Source of the DNA: an uncultured Coleofasciculus sp.
GTDB lineage: Bacteria > Cyanobacteriota > Cyanobacteriia > Cyanobacteriales > Coleofasciculaceae
DNA length: 40,371 bases
Assembly: GCA_937127375.1 (NCBI GenBank)
Contig: CAKZMA010000570.1
Coordinates: forward strand, 1-40,371
Direction: 5' to 3'
The stretch's first letter is position 1, and the number at the start of each line of letters is the position of its first letter. This document shows, piece after piece, positions 14,850-23,138 of the stretch. Made by a program: the position numbers and the translations under genes. The notes below the pieces were generated by a model that was given only the letters and a program-made list of their open reading frames with translations, had not been told where the DNA came from and made no database searches.

Positions 14850-15388
14850 AGAAACAACAAAAACTAAAAACTATTGTCAAAGTTGGCGGAAAAGTATTTG
14901 TACAAAAACCGTTATCCGCGAGCGCCCACTTTGAATACGAAAATCGAAAAACAACTCAATCAATTCAGCTTGCTAATGAATGGCTGCTCTACGAAGCATT
15001 TGAAATTGATGGACATAACGTCATAGAAGAGGACTTGAAAGGGCTTAAGTTCCGCGAGCGCGGACGTTTGTTGCTTGGTGTGACGGCGGTAAATATCACG
15101 TATAACGATGACTTGCCCATGAATGAAAGCTCAGACTTTTCAGTTTGTGGTAATCGTTTTACAGAGAAGGAAGATTCAGGAGATTGCTTTAATGAGTTTG
15201 TTGCCAAATTCGCCCAAGATGCGCTCGAAGCTTATCGCTGGGTTATTCCAGAAATTCTACTTTGTAACAACAGAGAGATTACGGATACAGATTTTATTAA
15301 ACTTGCTCCAGATGGTATTGGATTTGAAGGTGCAAACGCAATCACTCGATGGTTGCAAGCTTTTTTACCCCAAGCCCAAAGGAATTAA
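14837..15388 (+). CDS. Tail assembly chaperone, short form
   Basis: 183 residues between tube and tape-measure genes, where P2 gpE or lambda gpG homologues lie. These proteins wrap the tape measure during tail assembly and are not part of the virion. The sequence shows a mixed fold (KTIVKVGGKVFVQKPLSASA; FAQDALEAYRWVIPEILLCN) and no known family was recognised directly. The call rests on position plus a slippery heptamer near the 3' end that would join it to the next frame, the hallmark of this gene class. Confidence 0.75.
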   Translation: MGMVKKQQKLKTIVKVGGKVFVQKPLSASAHFEYENRKTTQSIQLANEWLLYEAFEIDGHNVIEEDLKGLKFRERGRLLLGVTAVNITYNDDLPMNESSDFSVCGNRFTEKEDSGDCFNEFVAKFAQDALEAYRWVIPEILLCNNREITDTDFIKLAPDGIGFEGANAITRWLQAFLPQAQRN

Positions 15389-15546
15389 TTTTAACCTTAA
15401 AATGGGCTGGATGGAGTATCAAAGATTTGCAGAATTTAGGGAAGTTTAAAGATATTCAAACTTGGATAAAAGCAATTATTGAAGCGATAGAGTTAGAACG
15501 AAAGGAATGGGAAAAGGCTAATAGTGGCAACCACCGAAACCATTAA
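14837..15546 (+). CDS. Tail assembly chaperone, -1 frameshift long form
   Basis: A -1 slip at TTTTTTA (15361-15367) takes ribosomes from the short form into an overlapping frame that is open to 15546, adding about 60 residues (TPSPKELILTLKWAGW, then DIQTWIKAIIEAIELERKEW). The added part is helical and has no start or ribosome-binding site of its own that makes sense, matching the E+E' product of P2 and GT of lambda. The extension ends 23 bases inside the tape-measure gene. The product is predicted from the sequence, not proven. Confidence 0.75.
15361..15367 (+). other. Slippery heptamer for -1 frameshift
   Basis: T TTT TTA with codon boundaries in the required X XXY YYZ phase (GCT TTT TTA in frame 0). 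It lies 21 bases before the frame-0 stop. P2 uses the related T TTT TTG in the same gene. Confidence 0.8.
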
Positions 15547-17497
15547 AATTATCGCTGACACTGAAAGTGCGCTCGCAGGATTCAGTAAAGTCCAAGTAGC
15601 GGGTCAGCAGATGGCTGGACGGCTTCAATCTATTGGTGGTTCAATGGTTAGCTTAGGTCAAAAAGCTTCACTCATGACCGCTCCCATCAGTATCGGGTTT
15701 GCCGCAGTAGGAAAGATTGCAGGTGATTTTGAGAATTCCATGCAGCGGTTACAAGCCGTTTCAGGTGCAACGGGTAAGGAGTTTGAGAAGCTTAGAGACC
15801 AGGCAAAGCAGTTAGGATCAACCACTGAGTTCAGCGCCAAACAAGCATCGGATGCTCAAGGATTCTTGGCAATGGCTGGGTTTGAAGTGAATGAGATAAC
15901 CGCTGCAATGCCGGGACTCCTCAACTTGGCGACCGCAGGACAACTAGACTTAGCCCGTGCTGCGGATATAGCCAGCAATGTATTGACTGGCTATGGGTTT
16001 GAGGCATCAAAAATCAACTATGTAAACGACGTGATGGCAAAAATTGCCACGAGCGCCAACACAAACATCAGCCAGCTAGGGGAGGCGATGAAATATGCCG
16101 CGCCAATCACTAAAAGCGCTGGGTTAGACTTTACAGAAGCGGCAACAATCATTGGCAAATTAAGCGATGCCGGGATTCAGGGAAGCATGGCGGGAACCTC
16201 TCTACGGGGAGCTATTTCCCGGCTTCTTAAACCCACCAAGGACACAACGGAAACGCTAAATCGATTAGGGGTGAGTGTGACGAACAGCAGCGGCGAGATG
16301 CGATCGCTGATTAATATTATTGGCGATTTAGAACGCGCCGGTGCCAACACTACGGATATGATCACAATCTTTGGTCAAGAAGCTGGGACAGGAATGTCTG
16401 CTTTATTGGGGCAAGGTTCAGCCAGCTTGCAGGAACTTAAAGATAAGCTGGACGCTGCTAATGGCTCGGCTACCAAGATGGCTGACACAATGAGAGGCGG
16501 ACTTCAGGGGCAAATGGCATCAATGCAGTCTGCCTTGGAAGGATTAGCGATCGCGATCGCTGATACCGGACTCCTTAATATGATGACCTTGGGGATAGAT
16601 TTAGCAACCAAAGCAGTCCAGGCGCTTGCTCAACTTCCCAAGCCAGTTTTACAAGTCGTTACAGGGATAGGGTTAGTCGCCGTCGCGCTCGGTCCGGTTC
16701 TGATTGCGACTGGTTCCGTGATTTCTGCTATAGGTACAATCGGTGCAGCTATCCCAGTAGTCACGAGCGCACTGGGCGGACTTTCCGTAGTAGGGGGCGG
16801 TGTGGCGGCGGTCTTTGCTGGGATGACCGCGCCCGTCTGGGGGACTTTGGCGGCGTTTGCCGCTCTGGGAGCTGGCATTGGGGTGTTGGCGGCAAATTGG
16901 GATAGAGTCACTCAATTTATGGGTGATGTGTGGTTAGGAATGACAGTAACAGTACAAGAATCTGCTGAATATTGGGGCGCGACTATCCGCACTGCATTAT
17001 TTTCGATAACCCAGACTATCTCTAGCTGGGGGACAAGCTTGTGGAACGCGGGCGCGGCTGCAATTGGAAACTTGGTTGATGGGATGCGCTCGCGGTTTGA
17101 TTCGGCTATCGCTTGGTTTAAGTCCCAACTCCAGGCGTTTAGAAATTTGCTACCCGGTTCCGAGCCACGCGATCGCTCCTCTCCTCTAGCTAACTTGGCG
17201 AGCGCGGGAACAGCTACGTTACAAAACTTTTCCCAAGGATTTGCCCAAAGTAATGCAGCATCAATTTTTTCTGGCGCGTTGGGACAAGCTCGAAATCAGT
17301 TAACCGTTCCTGTCCCTGCAGGCGCGAGCGCGGGTGGAGGTGGGATCGTTATCAATGATAATCGCACCATCCAAATTAATGGTGGTGCGACTGACAGGGG
17401 AGATGATTGGATTTTGGATGTATTGAGGAGAAGCGATCGCGAACTCCTGGAATTGATAGAGCGAGCGCAATCGCGTCTTAATCGCGGCAGAGCTTAA
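15524..17497 (+). CDS. Tail tape-measure protein
   Basis: 657 residues from the GTG at 15524, inside the end of the frameshift product. The N-terminal third has the conserved block of the TIGR01760 family (FENSMQRLQAVSGATGKEFE, LGSTTEFSAKQASDAQGFLA, MAGFEVNEITAAMPG). Residues about 365-460 are strongly hydrophobic and Gly/Ala-rich, as in tape measures that enter the host membrane. The C-terminus has a P.P..S-rich stretch and ends NRGRA. The short length suggests a tail of roughly 0.1 micrometre by the usual 0.15 nm per residue rule. No lysozyme or peptidase domain was seen. Confidence 0.9.
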   Translation: MATTETIKIIADTESALAGFSKVQVAGQQMAGRLQSIGGSMVSLGQKASLMTAPISIGFAAVGKIAGDFENSMQRLQAVSGATGKEFEKLRDQAKQLGSTTEFSAKQASDAQGFLAMAGFEVNEITAAMPGLLNLATAGQLDLARAADIASNVLTGYGFEASKINYVNDVMAKIATSANTNISQLGEAMKYAAPITKSAGLDFTEAATIIGKLSDAGIQGSMAGTSLRGAISRLLKPTKDTTETLNRLGVSVTNSSGEMRSLINIIGDLERAGANTTDMITIFGQEAGTGMSALLGQGSASLQELKDKLDAANGSATKMADTMRGGLQGQMASMQSALEGLAIAIADTGLLNMMTLGIDLATKAVQALAQLPKPVLQVVTGIGLVAVALGPVLIATGSVISAIGTIGAAIPVVTSALGGLSVVGGGVAAVFAGMTAPVWGTLAAFAALGAGIGVLAANWDRVTQFMGDVWLGMTVTVQESAEYWGATIRTALFSITQTISSWGTSLWNAGAAAIGNLVDGMRSRFDSAIAWFKSQLQAFRNLLPGSEPRDRSSPLANLASAGTATLQNFSQGFAQSNAASIFSGALGQARNQLTVPVPAGASAGGGGIVINDNRTIQINGGATDRGDDWILDVLRRSDRELLELIERAQSRLNRGRA

Positions 17498-17502
17498 GCC
17501 TC

Positions 17503-17520
17503 ACTGCGGATATCCGTAGT
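17503..17520. repeat. Palindromic repeat, copy 4
   Basis: ACTGCGGATATCCGTAGT, one base off a perfect palindrome, in the 52-base gap between the tape-measure gene and the hub gene. Confidence 0.8.
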
Positions 17521-17549
17521 TAAAGAATTGTCTTATTCCGTTACCATCT

Positions 17550-19265
17550 ATGACTACAATCGCTTCATTCCACACATTTAACTTTGACAGCTCCGAGATT
17601 ACGGCGCTCGCGGGTTCAATCCGCTACCCCTACCAAAAAATAGATAAAATCCGCAACTACACCACACTACAGATAGCGTCTAAGTCTAGAGAAACCATCG
17701 TTATATCCGCTACATTTGAGAATGAGACCCGATTTACAGCATTGAACAATCTAGCACTGTCGCGAATTAAGGGTGATTTTTACGTTGGGACTAAATACTG
17801 GGGAAAATTCGCAATTAGCAGTGTTGACCGCCAAATTGACTCTTTAGGGCGCTCGCGAGCGCGAATAGAATTCACCCAAACAACACCAACAACAGCAATT
17901 GGTGATTTTACTCCGATTGCGAGCGCAATTGGAAATTACGGATTATTTGATTTTGCCAAAGAGGAATTTCTTGATTTAATGCAAGAAGCGCTGACCTATC
18001 CCACCGATGAAATTGCCAGATTACAGAATTTTCCCAAAGTACAAGACGGAGAAGATGATTTAATACAAATTACTTTAAGACTACGATTCAGTAAAGTTTA
18101 CAATACTAATCCGCAGCAACGATTAGACACTTTAAGGACGCTCGCAGATAACTACACTTTTTATACCCTTACCATCAAAGGAACCAATTATGGTGACTAT
18201 GTAATACAATCAATACGATGGTCGCAAACAGACACTTTAAATGTTACAGCAGAATTTTTACAATCCCCAACGGGACTACCCCCAAAAGAACCAATCATTA
18301 GCAGCTTTGTCGTTAACTCAGTACAAAAAGTCACAACACTCGCTCCCAATGTCACTAGCCTTAGCTACACTGAAACAATTACAGGTGGCGCGTCTATTCT
18401 AGAAATTGAATTCGATGCCCAAGCCACGGACATTCCTGTAGAAGGCGATTCAATTGAGGTTAAATTTAAATATGAAGGCGATTCAAGCGAGTTTAATACC
18501 GGAACACACAAATGTGATTATCCAGAGCGCAATTACGCCCCTGACACGGTAAGAGTCGGCGCTCAATCCTACGATTACAACTTATCTCTTAACTCACAAG
18601 AAAAAATAACTTACACAAACCAACAGCTTAATTTAATTGTTTCCCAAATCGCCAGTAATTTCAGCCTAACCCTTATTGGAAATATCAGTACAATAATTGC
18701 TGGCACAGCTCCCAATACAACTGATTTGCCCAAGGTAACAAGTAACAACGGGTACGCTGCATTGTTAGACGCGCTCGCCAAGGATTACGGTTATGCTTTT
18801 AGATTTAAATTTGGCAATTTATATTTTGAAGATTTTTCTGATTTAGAAGCGGCTGCGAGCGCGGGTATACTTTCACCGACTGACTGCATCAGCGCTCGTT
18901 TTACTCAAAAAGTAAAAGGGACTTATCGTCAGGCTTTTGCTTTATACGATAGCGGCAATGGCACAGTAAATGATACTGATATTCCCAATAATGATTATTT
19001 GGATTTAAGGCAAGAAGGATACTACGCCTCTCTTAATTCAGCATTAAGGCGTAGCAGTGGAGCGCTCAAAGAAACTAATCGATTTCGCCATACCGGAATA
19101 ATAAATATCGAGGGTGATTATGATTATTCAGCCAAAAACAATTTAACCTTATTTAGCTTCGACAATGCCAATGATAATGGTAAATTTCAAATAGAAAAAG
19201 TAACTCACAGATTAAGTGCAACAAGTGGATGGACTTGCGAACTAGAAATTAGAAAAGTATCTTGA
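17550..19265 (+). CDS. gpU-gpD-like fused tail-end/baseplate hub protein
   Basis: 571 residues. Residues 1-110 resemble P2 gpU (SIRYPYQKIDKIRNYTTLQI; LALSRIKGDFYVGTKYWGKF; SLGRSRARIEFTQTTP). Residues 140-240 look like a second module of the same kind (QQRLDTLRTLADNYTFYTLT; GDYVIQSIRWSQTDTLNVTA). Residues 245-571 match the gpD/late-control-D hub group: SIEVKFKYEGDSSEFNTGTH, CDYPERNYAPDTVRVGAQSY, YAALLDALAKDYGYAFRFKF, KVTHRLSATSGWTCELEIRK. P2 has separate gpU, gpX and gpD; here no LysM-like gpX is visible. It sits next to the tape-measure gene as expected. Baseplate genes V, W, J and I do not follow. Confidence 0.75.
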   Translation: MTTIASFHTFNFDSSEITALAGSIRYPYQKIDKIRNYTTLQIASKSRETIVISATFENETRFTALNNLALSRIKGDFYVGTKYWGKFAISSVDRQIDSLGRSRARIEFTQTTPTTAIGDFTPIASAIGNYGLFDFAKEEFLDLMQEALTYPTDEIARLQNFPKVQDGEDDLIQITLRLRFSKVYNTNPQQRLDTLRTLADNYTFYTLTIKGTNYGDYVIQSIRWSQTDTLNVTAEFLQSPTGLPPKEPIISSFVVNSVQKVTTLAPNVTSLSYTETITGGASILEIEFDAQATDIPVEGDSIEVKFKYEGDSSEFNTGTHKCDYPERNYAPDTVRVGAQSYDYNLSLNSQEKITYTNQQLNLIVSQIASNFSLTLIGNISTIIAGTAPNTTDLPKVTSNNGYAALLDALAKDYGYAFRFKFGNLYFEDFSDLEAAASAGILSPTDCISARFTQKVKGTYRQAFALYDSGNGTVNDTDIPNNDYLDLRQEGYYASLNSALRRSSGALKETNRFRHTGIINIEGDYDYSAKNNLTLFSFDNANDNGKFQIEKVTHRLSATSGWTCELEIRKVS

Positions 19266-19282
19266 AGTAAATATCATAAGCC

Positions 19283-20734
19283 ATGACTACTACCGTTGTT
19301 AAATCAGTTACCGGACGCTACCACCTCAAAATTGATGGTCGGGTAGTGGGTATCAGTAAGCATTTGCCCGATGACTGGAGAGAAGACTATAATCGCAATC
19401 AGCCCAGAGATGGTCGAGGTCGCTGGACTTCTGGTGGCGGCGGCAGTCGGGGAGGCGGTCGGGGAGGCGGTGGTGGACTGGCGAATAAGCGCGTATCTGA
19501 ATTACAGGAGATAGCCAAGAAAGAGGGTATTGACGTAGACACCCTCTCCCATAAACGACGCAAGAGCGTGTTGACGGCTGCAATTAAAGCCAAGCGGAAA
19601 AACAAGGATTTAAGAGAGGAAGGGTTACTAAAGCCTGTCAAACCCAAGGGTGGATTGAGAGGACAAGCTAAATCTAAGACCAAATTTACTAAAAAACCTA
19701 TTAAGGGAGAAGGGCTTACGGGAGACAACGCTAGCGTTGTTCGTAGCAAACAAGAATTTTTTAAACTTTATGATCAGTGGGAAAAAGAAGTGGAAACACA
19801 GGAACTAGCAACAAAAATAAGTAATTTGAATATAGCTGTTAATAACAGAAAAGAATCAATTAAAGAAGCTAAAGCAGCAGGAGACTCTCATGTTACTTTT
19901 TTTGACAATGTAAAAATGGATCACGCTGTTTTGCTAGAAAACAATAGATACCACAGAAAAAATAAGAGCTTAAAAATAGAATCAAAGGAAGGAAAAACAA
20001 TCTATAAAAGTGATTTTATAAACCAAGCTTTAGCTACTGTAAGCCAAAGAGAAGACGGAAAGTATGTTTCTTCGGCAAGCCACTTGTATCGATTTGGAAC
20101 TATAGAGGCAGCATTTAACACAAAAGCAGAGGCTAACAAGCACGCAAAAACATCAGCGGAGGTTTATTTAGCAACGAAAGTTTTCCCTATTAAAAAAGTG
20201 GAAGCTGCTTTAAATGAGCAGCAAAGTAAAGATATTGGCAAGCTTAAACAAAGATTGGCTGAAAAAAAAATAACCGATTTTTCTGGGGAAAATTTAGATA
20301 GAATTGTTGACAACAAAATAATCCATCGGGACGTAAGAGACGCTATTCAGTATGAAAACGCTAAAGCATTGGCGATTAAAGACAAATCCGGGAACCTACA
20401 ATCAGCGATCGCGTATGATATAATTCCTTCGATAGGGCGCAAAAACCAACAGGAGACGGCTTTATACATTGAATACTTGGCGACTGCCCCTTGGAATGCC
20501 GCACGTAGTAGTGATAGCAGAGCGGCTAGGGGCGCTGGAGCTAGAGCCTTAGCGGAATCAATTAAGCAGGCAAAAAAAGAAAAGGCTGATAAAGTTCAAT
20601 TGGTAGCTTTAGAGGGAGCTAAACCATTTTACAATAAGATGGGAATGACTTATCGCGGAAAAGAAGATGACGGTTATTTTGAAATAGCTGTTGACAGCTC
20701 ACAAGCAAAAACACTTATAGAAAAATATGGTTAA
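19283..20734 (+). CDS. Modular effector with SAP-like and GNAT domains
   Basis: 483 residues. Residues 1-24: short beta module (KSVTGRYHLKIDGRVVGI). 38-49: RNQPRDGRGRWT linker. 50-65: Gly/Arg-rich. 66-102: SAP/Rho-N-like domain, nearly identical to that at 9347 (LANKRVSELQEIAKKEGIDV). 103-150: basic. 150-290: variable helical part. 290-483: region shared with the 10579 protein, ending in a GNAT-like domain (ALYIEYLATAPWNAAR; GAGARALAESIKQAKKEKAD; VALEGAKPFYNKMGM). This appears to be the intact form of the gene split at 9347/10579. Base composition drops sharply after the Gly-rich part and the GCGAGCGC octamer is absent. It follows the tail hub gene and overlaps its partner gene. Delivery with the virion is inferred. 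Confidence 0.75.
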   Translation: MTTTVVKSVTGRYHLKIDGRVVGISKHLPDDWREDYNRNQPRDGRGRWTSGGGGSRGGGRGGGGGLANKRVSELQEIAKKEGIDVDTLSHKRRKSVLTAAIKAKRKNKDLREEGLLKPVKPKGGLRGQAKSKTKFTKKPIKGEGLTGDNASVVRSKQEFFKLYDQWEKEVETQELATKISNLNIAVNNRKESIKEAKAAGDSHVTFFDNVKMDHAVLLENNRYHRKNKSLKIESKEGKTIYKSDFINQALATVSQREDGKYVSSASHLYRFGTIEAAFNTKAEANKHAKTSAEVYLATKVFPIKKVEAALNEQQSKDIGKLKQRLAEKKITDFSGENLDRIVDNKIIHRDVRDAIQYENAKALAIKDKSGNLQSAIAYDIIPSIGRKNQQETALYIEYLATAPWNAARSSDSRAARGAGARALAESIKQAKKEKADKVQLVALEGAKPFYNKMGMTYRGKEDDGYFEIAVDSSQAKTLIEKYG

Positions 20735-20951
20735 TTTAGATCGACAATCAGAAGGTGAGGTTAGTGCGTCCATTTACCCCATAGATTTGGAGCGTAAAAT
20801 TTGTGATTATTACAACCTGGACGATGAAAGTAAAAAAGAAATTGTTAAAATGGCAAGAGAAATAACCCCAAAAACAAATGGAGTTAAAATAGACCGAAAA
20901 GTTTATGAGTTTAATTTAAATGAGTCTGTAAAAAAATATATTCTAGGTTAA
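20727..20951 (+). CDS. Small partner of the second GNAT gene, 74 aa
   Basis: Related to the 67-residue protein at 11339: SASIYPIDLERKICDYYNLD, a VKMAREIT block and a C-terminal KKYIL. It begins inside the last codons of the GNAT gene (ATGG overlap), exactly like the other pair. The N-terminal eight residues differ. Its stop overlaps by four bases the convergent HNH gene. An immunity or antitoxin role is inferred from conserved linkage and overlap only. Confidence 0.7.
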   Translation: MVNLDRQSEGEVSASIYPIDLERKICDYYNLDDESKKEIVKMAREITPKTNGVKIDRKVYEFNLNESVKKYILG

Positions 20952-21376
20952 CGTAGTGTCAATAACTTATACCCTAAGCGCAAGCGCTCGCTAAACTCCT
21001 GGGTATTCCTGTTCCCCCACACCGGATCACGTTTGTCCTTGTGCCAATTCTGCTCAGAATGCGCCTTTTGATCGTGACATCGCTTACACAAGGGGAATAC
21101 TGTCTCGCCAATCCTATCGCGCCCATACTGGGCATGGTGAACTTCCTGCGAGCGCCGTTTCAAGCAGCAGCAACAAACCCCACCAGTAGACTTATGAACG
21201 CGAGCGCATAACTTCCGGTATTTTTCTATATCTCCGTAGCGAACTGCCCAATTTAAACCCCCAGATGCTCTCTTAGCAGCTTTAGTCCTTCGTCGTTGAG
21301 CGTTTGTCCGGTGAGCGCTTCCCACTTTGCCCTTAGTTCTTGCGGTTGAGGCTTTCTTCCGAGTCCTTGCACCCAT
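20948..21376 (-). CDS. HNH endonuclease
   Basis: 142 residues. Residues 1-40 are very basic. The HNH core has a Cys pair C68/C71 (GVCCCCLKR), the motif EVHHAQYGRDRIGETVFPLC (H80/H81), and CKRCHDQKAHSE (C97, C100, H101, H106), so both the zinc knuckle and the catalytic His are present. It is a small homing-type or phage HNH; near packaging genes such proteins can aid terminase cutting, but here it closes a minus-strand operon. The only ATG gives a 124-base overlap with the ATPase gene upstream; a GTG at 21325 would shorten the overlap to 73. Confidence 0.8.
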   Translation of the reverse strand: MGARTRKKASTARTKGKVGSAHRTNAQRRRTKAAKRASGGLNWAVRYGDIEKYRKLCARVHKSTGGVCCCCLKRRSQEVHHAQYGRDRIGETVFPLCKRCHDQKAHSEQNWHKDKRDPVWGNRNTQEFSERLRLGYKLLTLR

Positions 21377-22623
21377 GCGATTATCTCCTCATACCAATCG
21401 GCACTTTGACTGGCGCTGTAACCAGTTAAGTCAATAAACGGAAGCACTACCACTACTGGCACATCTCCCAACTTTCGCACCACACAGGCACGTCCATCTT
21501 GTTCGGCTAACACTGCCTGTAACTGCTCTTGTTCAGCCAGCAATTTTTTAGCATCAATGTCCGCAGGAAATTTGGTAGCCGGGTCAGCAAGCGAGCGCCC
21601 CAAGAACAGCAAGTCCATCCCAGAAAGCAGGGCAGATGAGTCAATCCCAGTCATTTGTTTTTTGAGAGAGTGTAATCCCAGTGTGATTGAGACCCCGTAC
21701 TTACGCCCTTCAAACGAATTATCTTCAATAATCTTAACCACTTCAAAGCGCTCATCATCGGTTAGCCGGGACATAAAGCCGACAAACTCATCACAAATGA
21801 AGTGGAACGGAAAAGCTTTGCGATCGCGGCTATCAATCCGTTCTCTCAGAAGCTGCCGCGCTCGCCTGAACAATGCCAGAATTTGAGTCGGATGGGTAGC
21901 CACGTACTTATCCAACAATTCATCCGCCGCTGTCCCCGGCAACCACTGAGATTCTTCCTCATCATAGTGGATGTCCCCAATTCTTAATTCCCCGTCTGGG
22001 TGGAACTGTAGAAACTGCAACGCCTGGAATGACAGGTAAGTAGATTTCCCCGAACCGCGAGCGCCAAAGACCCCTTTGCTGGCACACAAGAAGCGCTCGT
22101 CTAACCAAGAATAGTCAATCGTTGGCGCTAATTCTTCTGATAAATCCCCAAAAGATGACTGCTCACTACGGATATCCGCAGTGAGACTTGGAAAAGCAAC
22201 TTCTGCCTCAAAAGTAGGCGGCTCAACCAAACCCTGCAACCCAAACTGCTGAACCCATCGGGGTTGCTCCCACGGGGGAAGCTGCTGAACAAACGCGGCT
22301 AACTTCCGGGTAGCCTCAATCTTGCCCACACTGGAGGAATAGGCGATCGCATGGGTCATCTGCTGCTTAAGTTCCTGCAACTGTCCCGCGTCGATGGATT
22401 GATAGATTTTCTCTTTGCGGCGTTGCAGGTGAGTACAAAGGGTAAATGCCCCGGCACTAACCAGCCCATAACCCAAAGACAGGGTTTTCGCGATCCGTGA
22501 CGCCTGGGGGAGAAGCAGAGGGGAGAATGTTCCCGCGATCGCCCCAGCAGCAAATATCCCCAGCACCGCTCTCTCTACCCGGATTAATTGCTCAATTGAG
22601 GCTCTCTCAATATCAAACAACAT
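21253..22623 (-). CDS. Membrane-anchored P-loop ATPase (coupling/assembly type)
   Basis: 456 residues. Two hydrophobic segments near residues 19-38 (AVLGIFAAGAIAGTFSPLLL) and 48-63 (LSLGYGLVSAGAFTLC) are followed by a coil, then an ATPase core: Walker A GARGSGKS (187-194) and Walker B FHFICDEF (273-280), with a LHSL/GRSL pair further on as sensor-like elements. Two N-terminal membrane helices plus one RecA-like domain is the layout of type IV coupling proteins and of filamentous-phage Zot-like proteins, but neither family is certain. A palindromic repeat encodes SLTADIRSE at 147-154, between the coil and the core. It is preceded and followed by overlapping genes. Confidence 0.75.
   Translation of the reverse strand: MLFDIERASIEQLIRVERAVLGIFAAGAIAGTFSPLLLPQASRIAKTLSLGYGLVSAGAFTLCTHLQRRKEKIYQSIDAGQLQELKQQMTHAIAYSSSVGKIEATRKLAAFVQQLPPWEQPRWVQQFGLQGLVEPPTFEAEVAFPSLTADIRSEQSSFGDLSEELAPTIDYSWLDERFLCASKGVFGARGSGKSTYLSFQALQFLQFHPDGELRIGDIHYDEEESQWLPGTAADELLDKYVATHPTQILALFRRARQLLRERIDSRDRKAFPFHFICDEFVGFMSRLTDDERFEVVKIIEDNSFEGRKYGVSITLGLHSLKKQMTGIDSSALLSGMDLLFLGRSLADPATKFPADIDAKKLLAEQEQLQAVLAEQDGRACVVRKLGDVPVVVVLPFIDLTGYSASQSADWYEEIIAWVQGLGRKPQPQELRAKWEALTGQTLNDEGLKLLREHLGV
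22162..22185. repeat. Palindromic repeat, copy in ATPase gene
   Basis: CTCACTACGGATATCCGC with AGTGAG after it; it is read in frame as TADIRSE between two regions of the ATPase. Confidence 0.85.
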
Positions 22624-22861
22624 CCTCCGGCTCCCTTAATTTCAGGATTCCACCAGTCACCGGATCTATCAAGCGAAATAAATGGAAGGTCTGGGCGGTA
22701 TAAATGCTCAATCCATTGGCGCTACTCCAAGCCCCAATCAGGCTGATACCCATTCCTTCAAAATCACGCCATCCCCTACAGTATCTAAGAGATGGATCGC
22801 GCTCGCCTTCTTTTGGCGGAATACACTTAATAATCTCACAATCGTAAATTAATATGTTCAT
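22613..22861 (-). CDS. Short protein with DEDD-exonuclease-like N-terminus, 82 aa
   Basis: The N-terminus MNILIYDCEIIKCIPPKEGE followed by RYCRGWRDFEGMGISLIG has the beta-strand plus D-x-E arrangement (D7, E9) that begins DnaQ/RNase H-fold exonucleases. The rest of such a domain (the second and third acidic motifs) is missing, so it is either a truncated relic or a different small protein. Its end overlaps the ATPase start by 11 bases and its start overlaps the next gene by 4, so it is part of the operon. Confidence 0.6.
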   Translation of the reverse strand: MNILIYDCEIIKCIPPKEGERDPSLRYCRGWRDFEGMGISLIGAWSSANGLSIYTAQTFHLFRLIDPVTGGILKLREPEDVV

Positions 22862-23133
22862 ATCCCAATGTAAACTCCACAGATAACGGCAATCAAAAAC
22901 AAAGCGCCGAGCGCGATCGCAGGCATAAATCCTACCACTGTCTCATGGTAGTAACCTTTAAGTTTTAAGCCTGACCAATTAACCAAACCAGCAACGGCTA
23001 TCCCTGACGCGATAAACAGTAACAGCAGAAAAACTCCGCCTCTAGTGCCTGGATACGCTGTCCCTAAAAAAGAAAGAAATTGGACTAGCGCAAACGACGT
23101 AAACCCTAGCCCAATGTAAAATAAAATGTTCAT
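22858..23133 (-). CDS. Membrane protein with three predicted helices, 91 aa
   Basis: From the ATG at 23133 (MNILFYIGLGFTSFALVQFL) there are three hydrophobic stretches: about 1-25, 32-52 (GVFLLLLFIASGIAVAGLV) and 68-91 (VGFMPAIALGALFLIAVICG). Between them are short charged loops. No family was recognised. It overlaps the downstream gene by four bases and follows the 146-residue gene almost without gap. Small membrane proteins next to a membrane-anchored ATPase suggest a shared envelope complex, which is inference. Confidence 0.65.
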   Translation of the reverse strand: MNILFYIGLGFTSFALVQFLSFLGTAYPGTRGGVFLLLLFIASGIAVAGLVNWSGLKLKGYYHETVVGFMPAIALGALFLIAVICGVYIGI

Positions 23134-23138
23134 GATTA

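Noticed and set aside
16630-16915. Minus-strand frames over the tape-measure membrane region
   Set aside because: Shadow frames created by Gly/Ala/Val codons; no start signals and Pro/Thr/Ala-rich only.
17608-17625. tRNA-like GGTTCAATCC near 17.61 kb
   Set aside because: No acceptor stem or anticodon arm can be formed around it; it lies inside the hub gene.
19399-19749. Minus-strand frames over the Gly/Arg-rich linker
   Set aside because: The proline- and serine-rich translations are the complement of the Gly-rich repeat in the effector gene; the plus strand has the recognisable protein.
20948-21376. HNH gene as an intron-encoded homing endonuclease
   Set aside because: No intron-like sequence or interrupted gene was found around it; it shares an operon and overlaps the ATPase gene.
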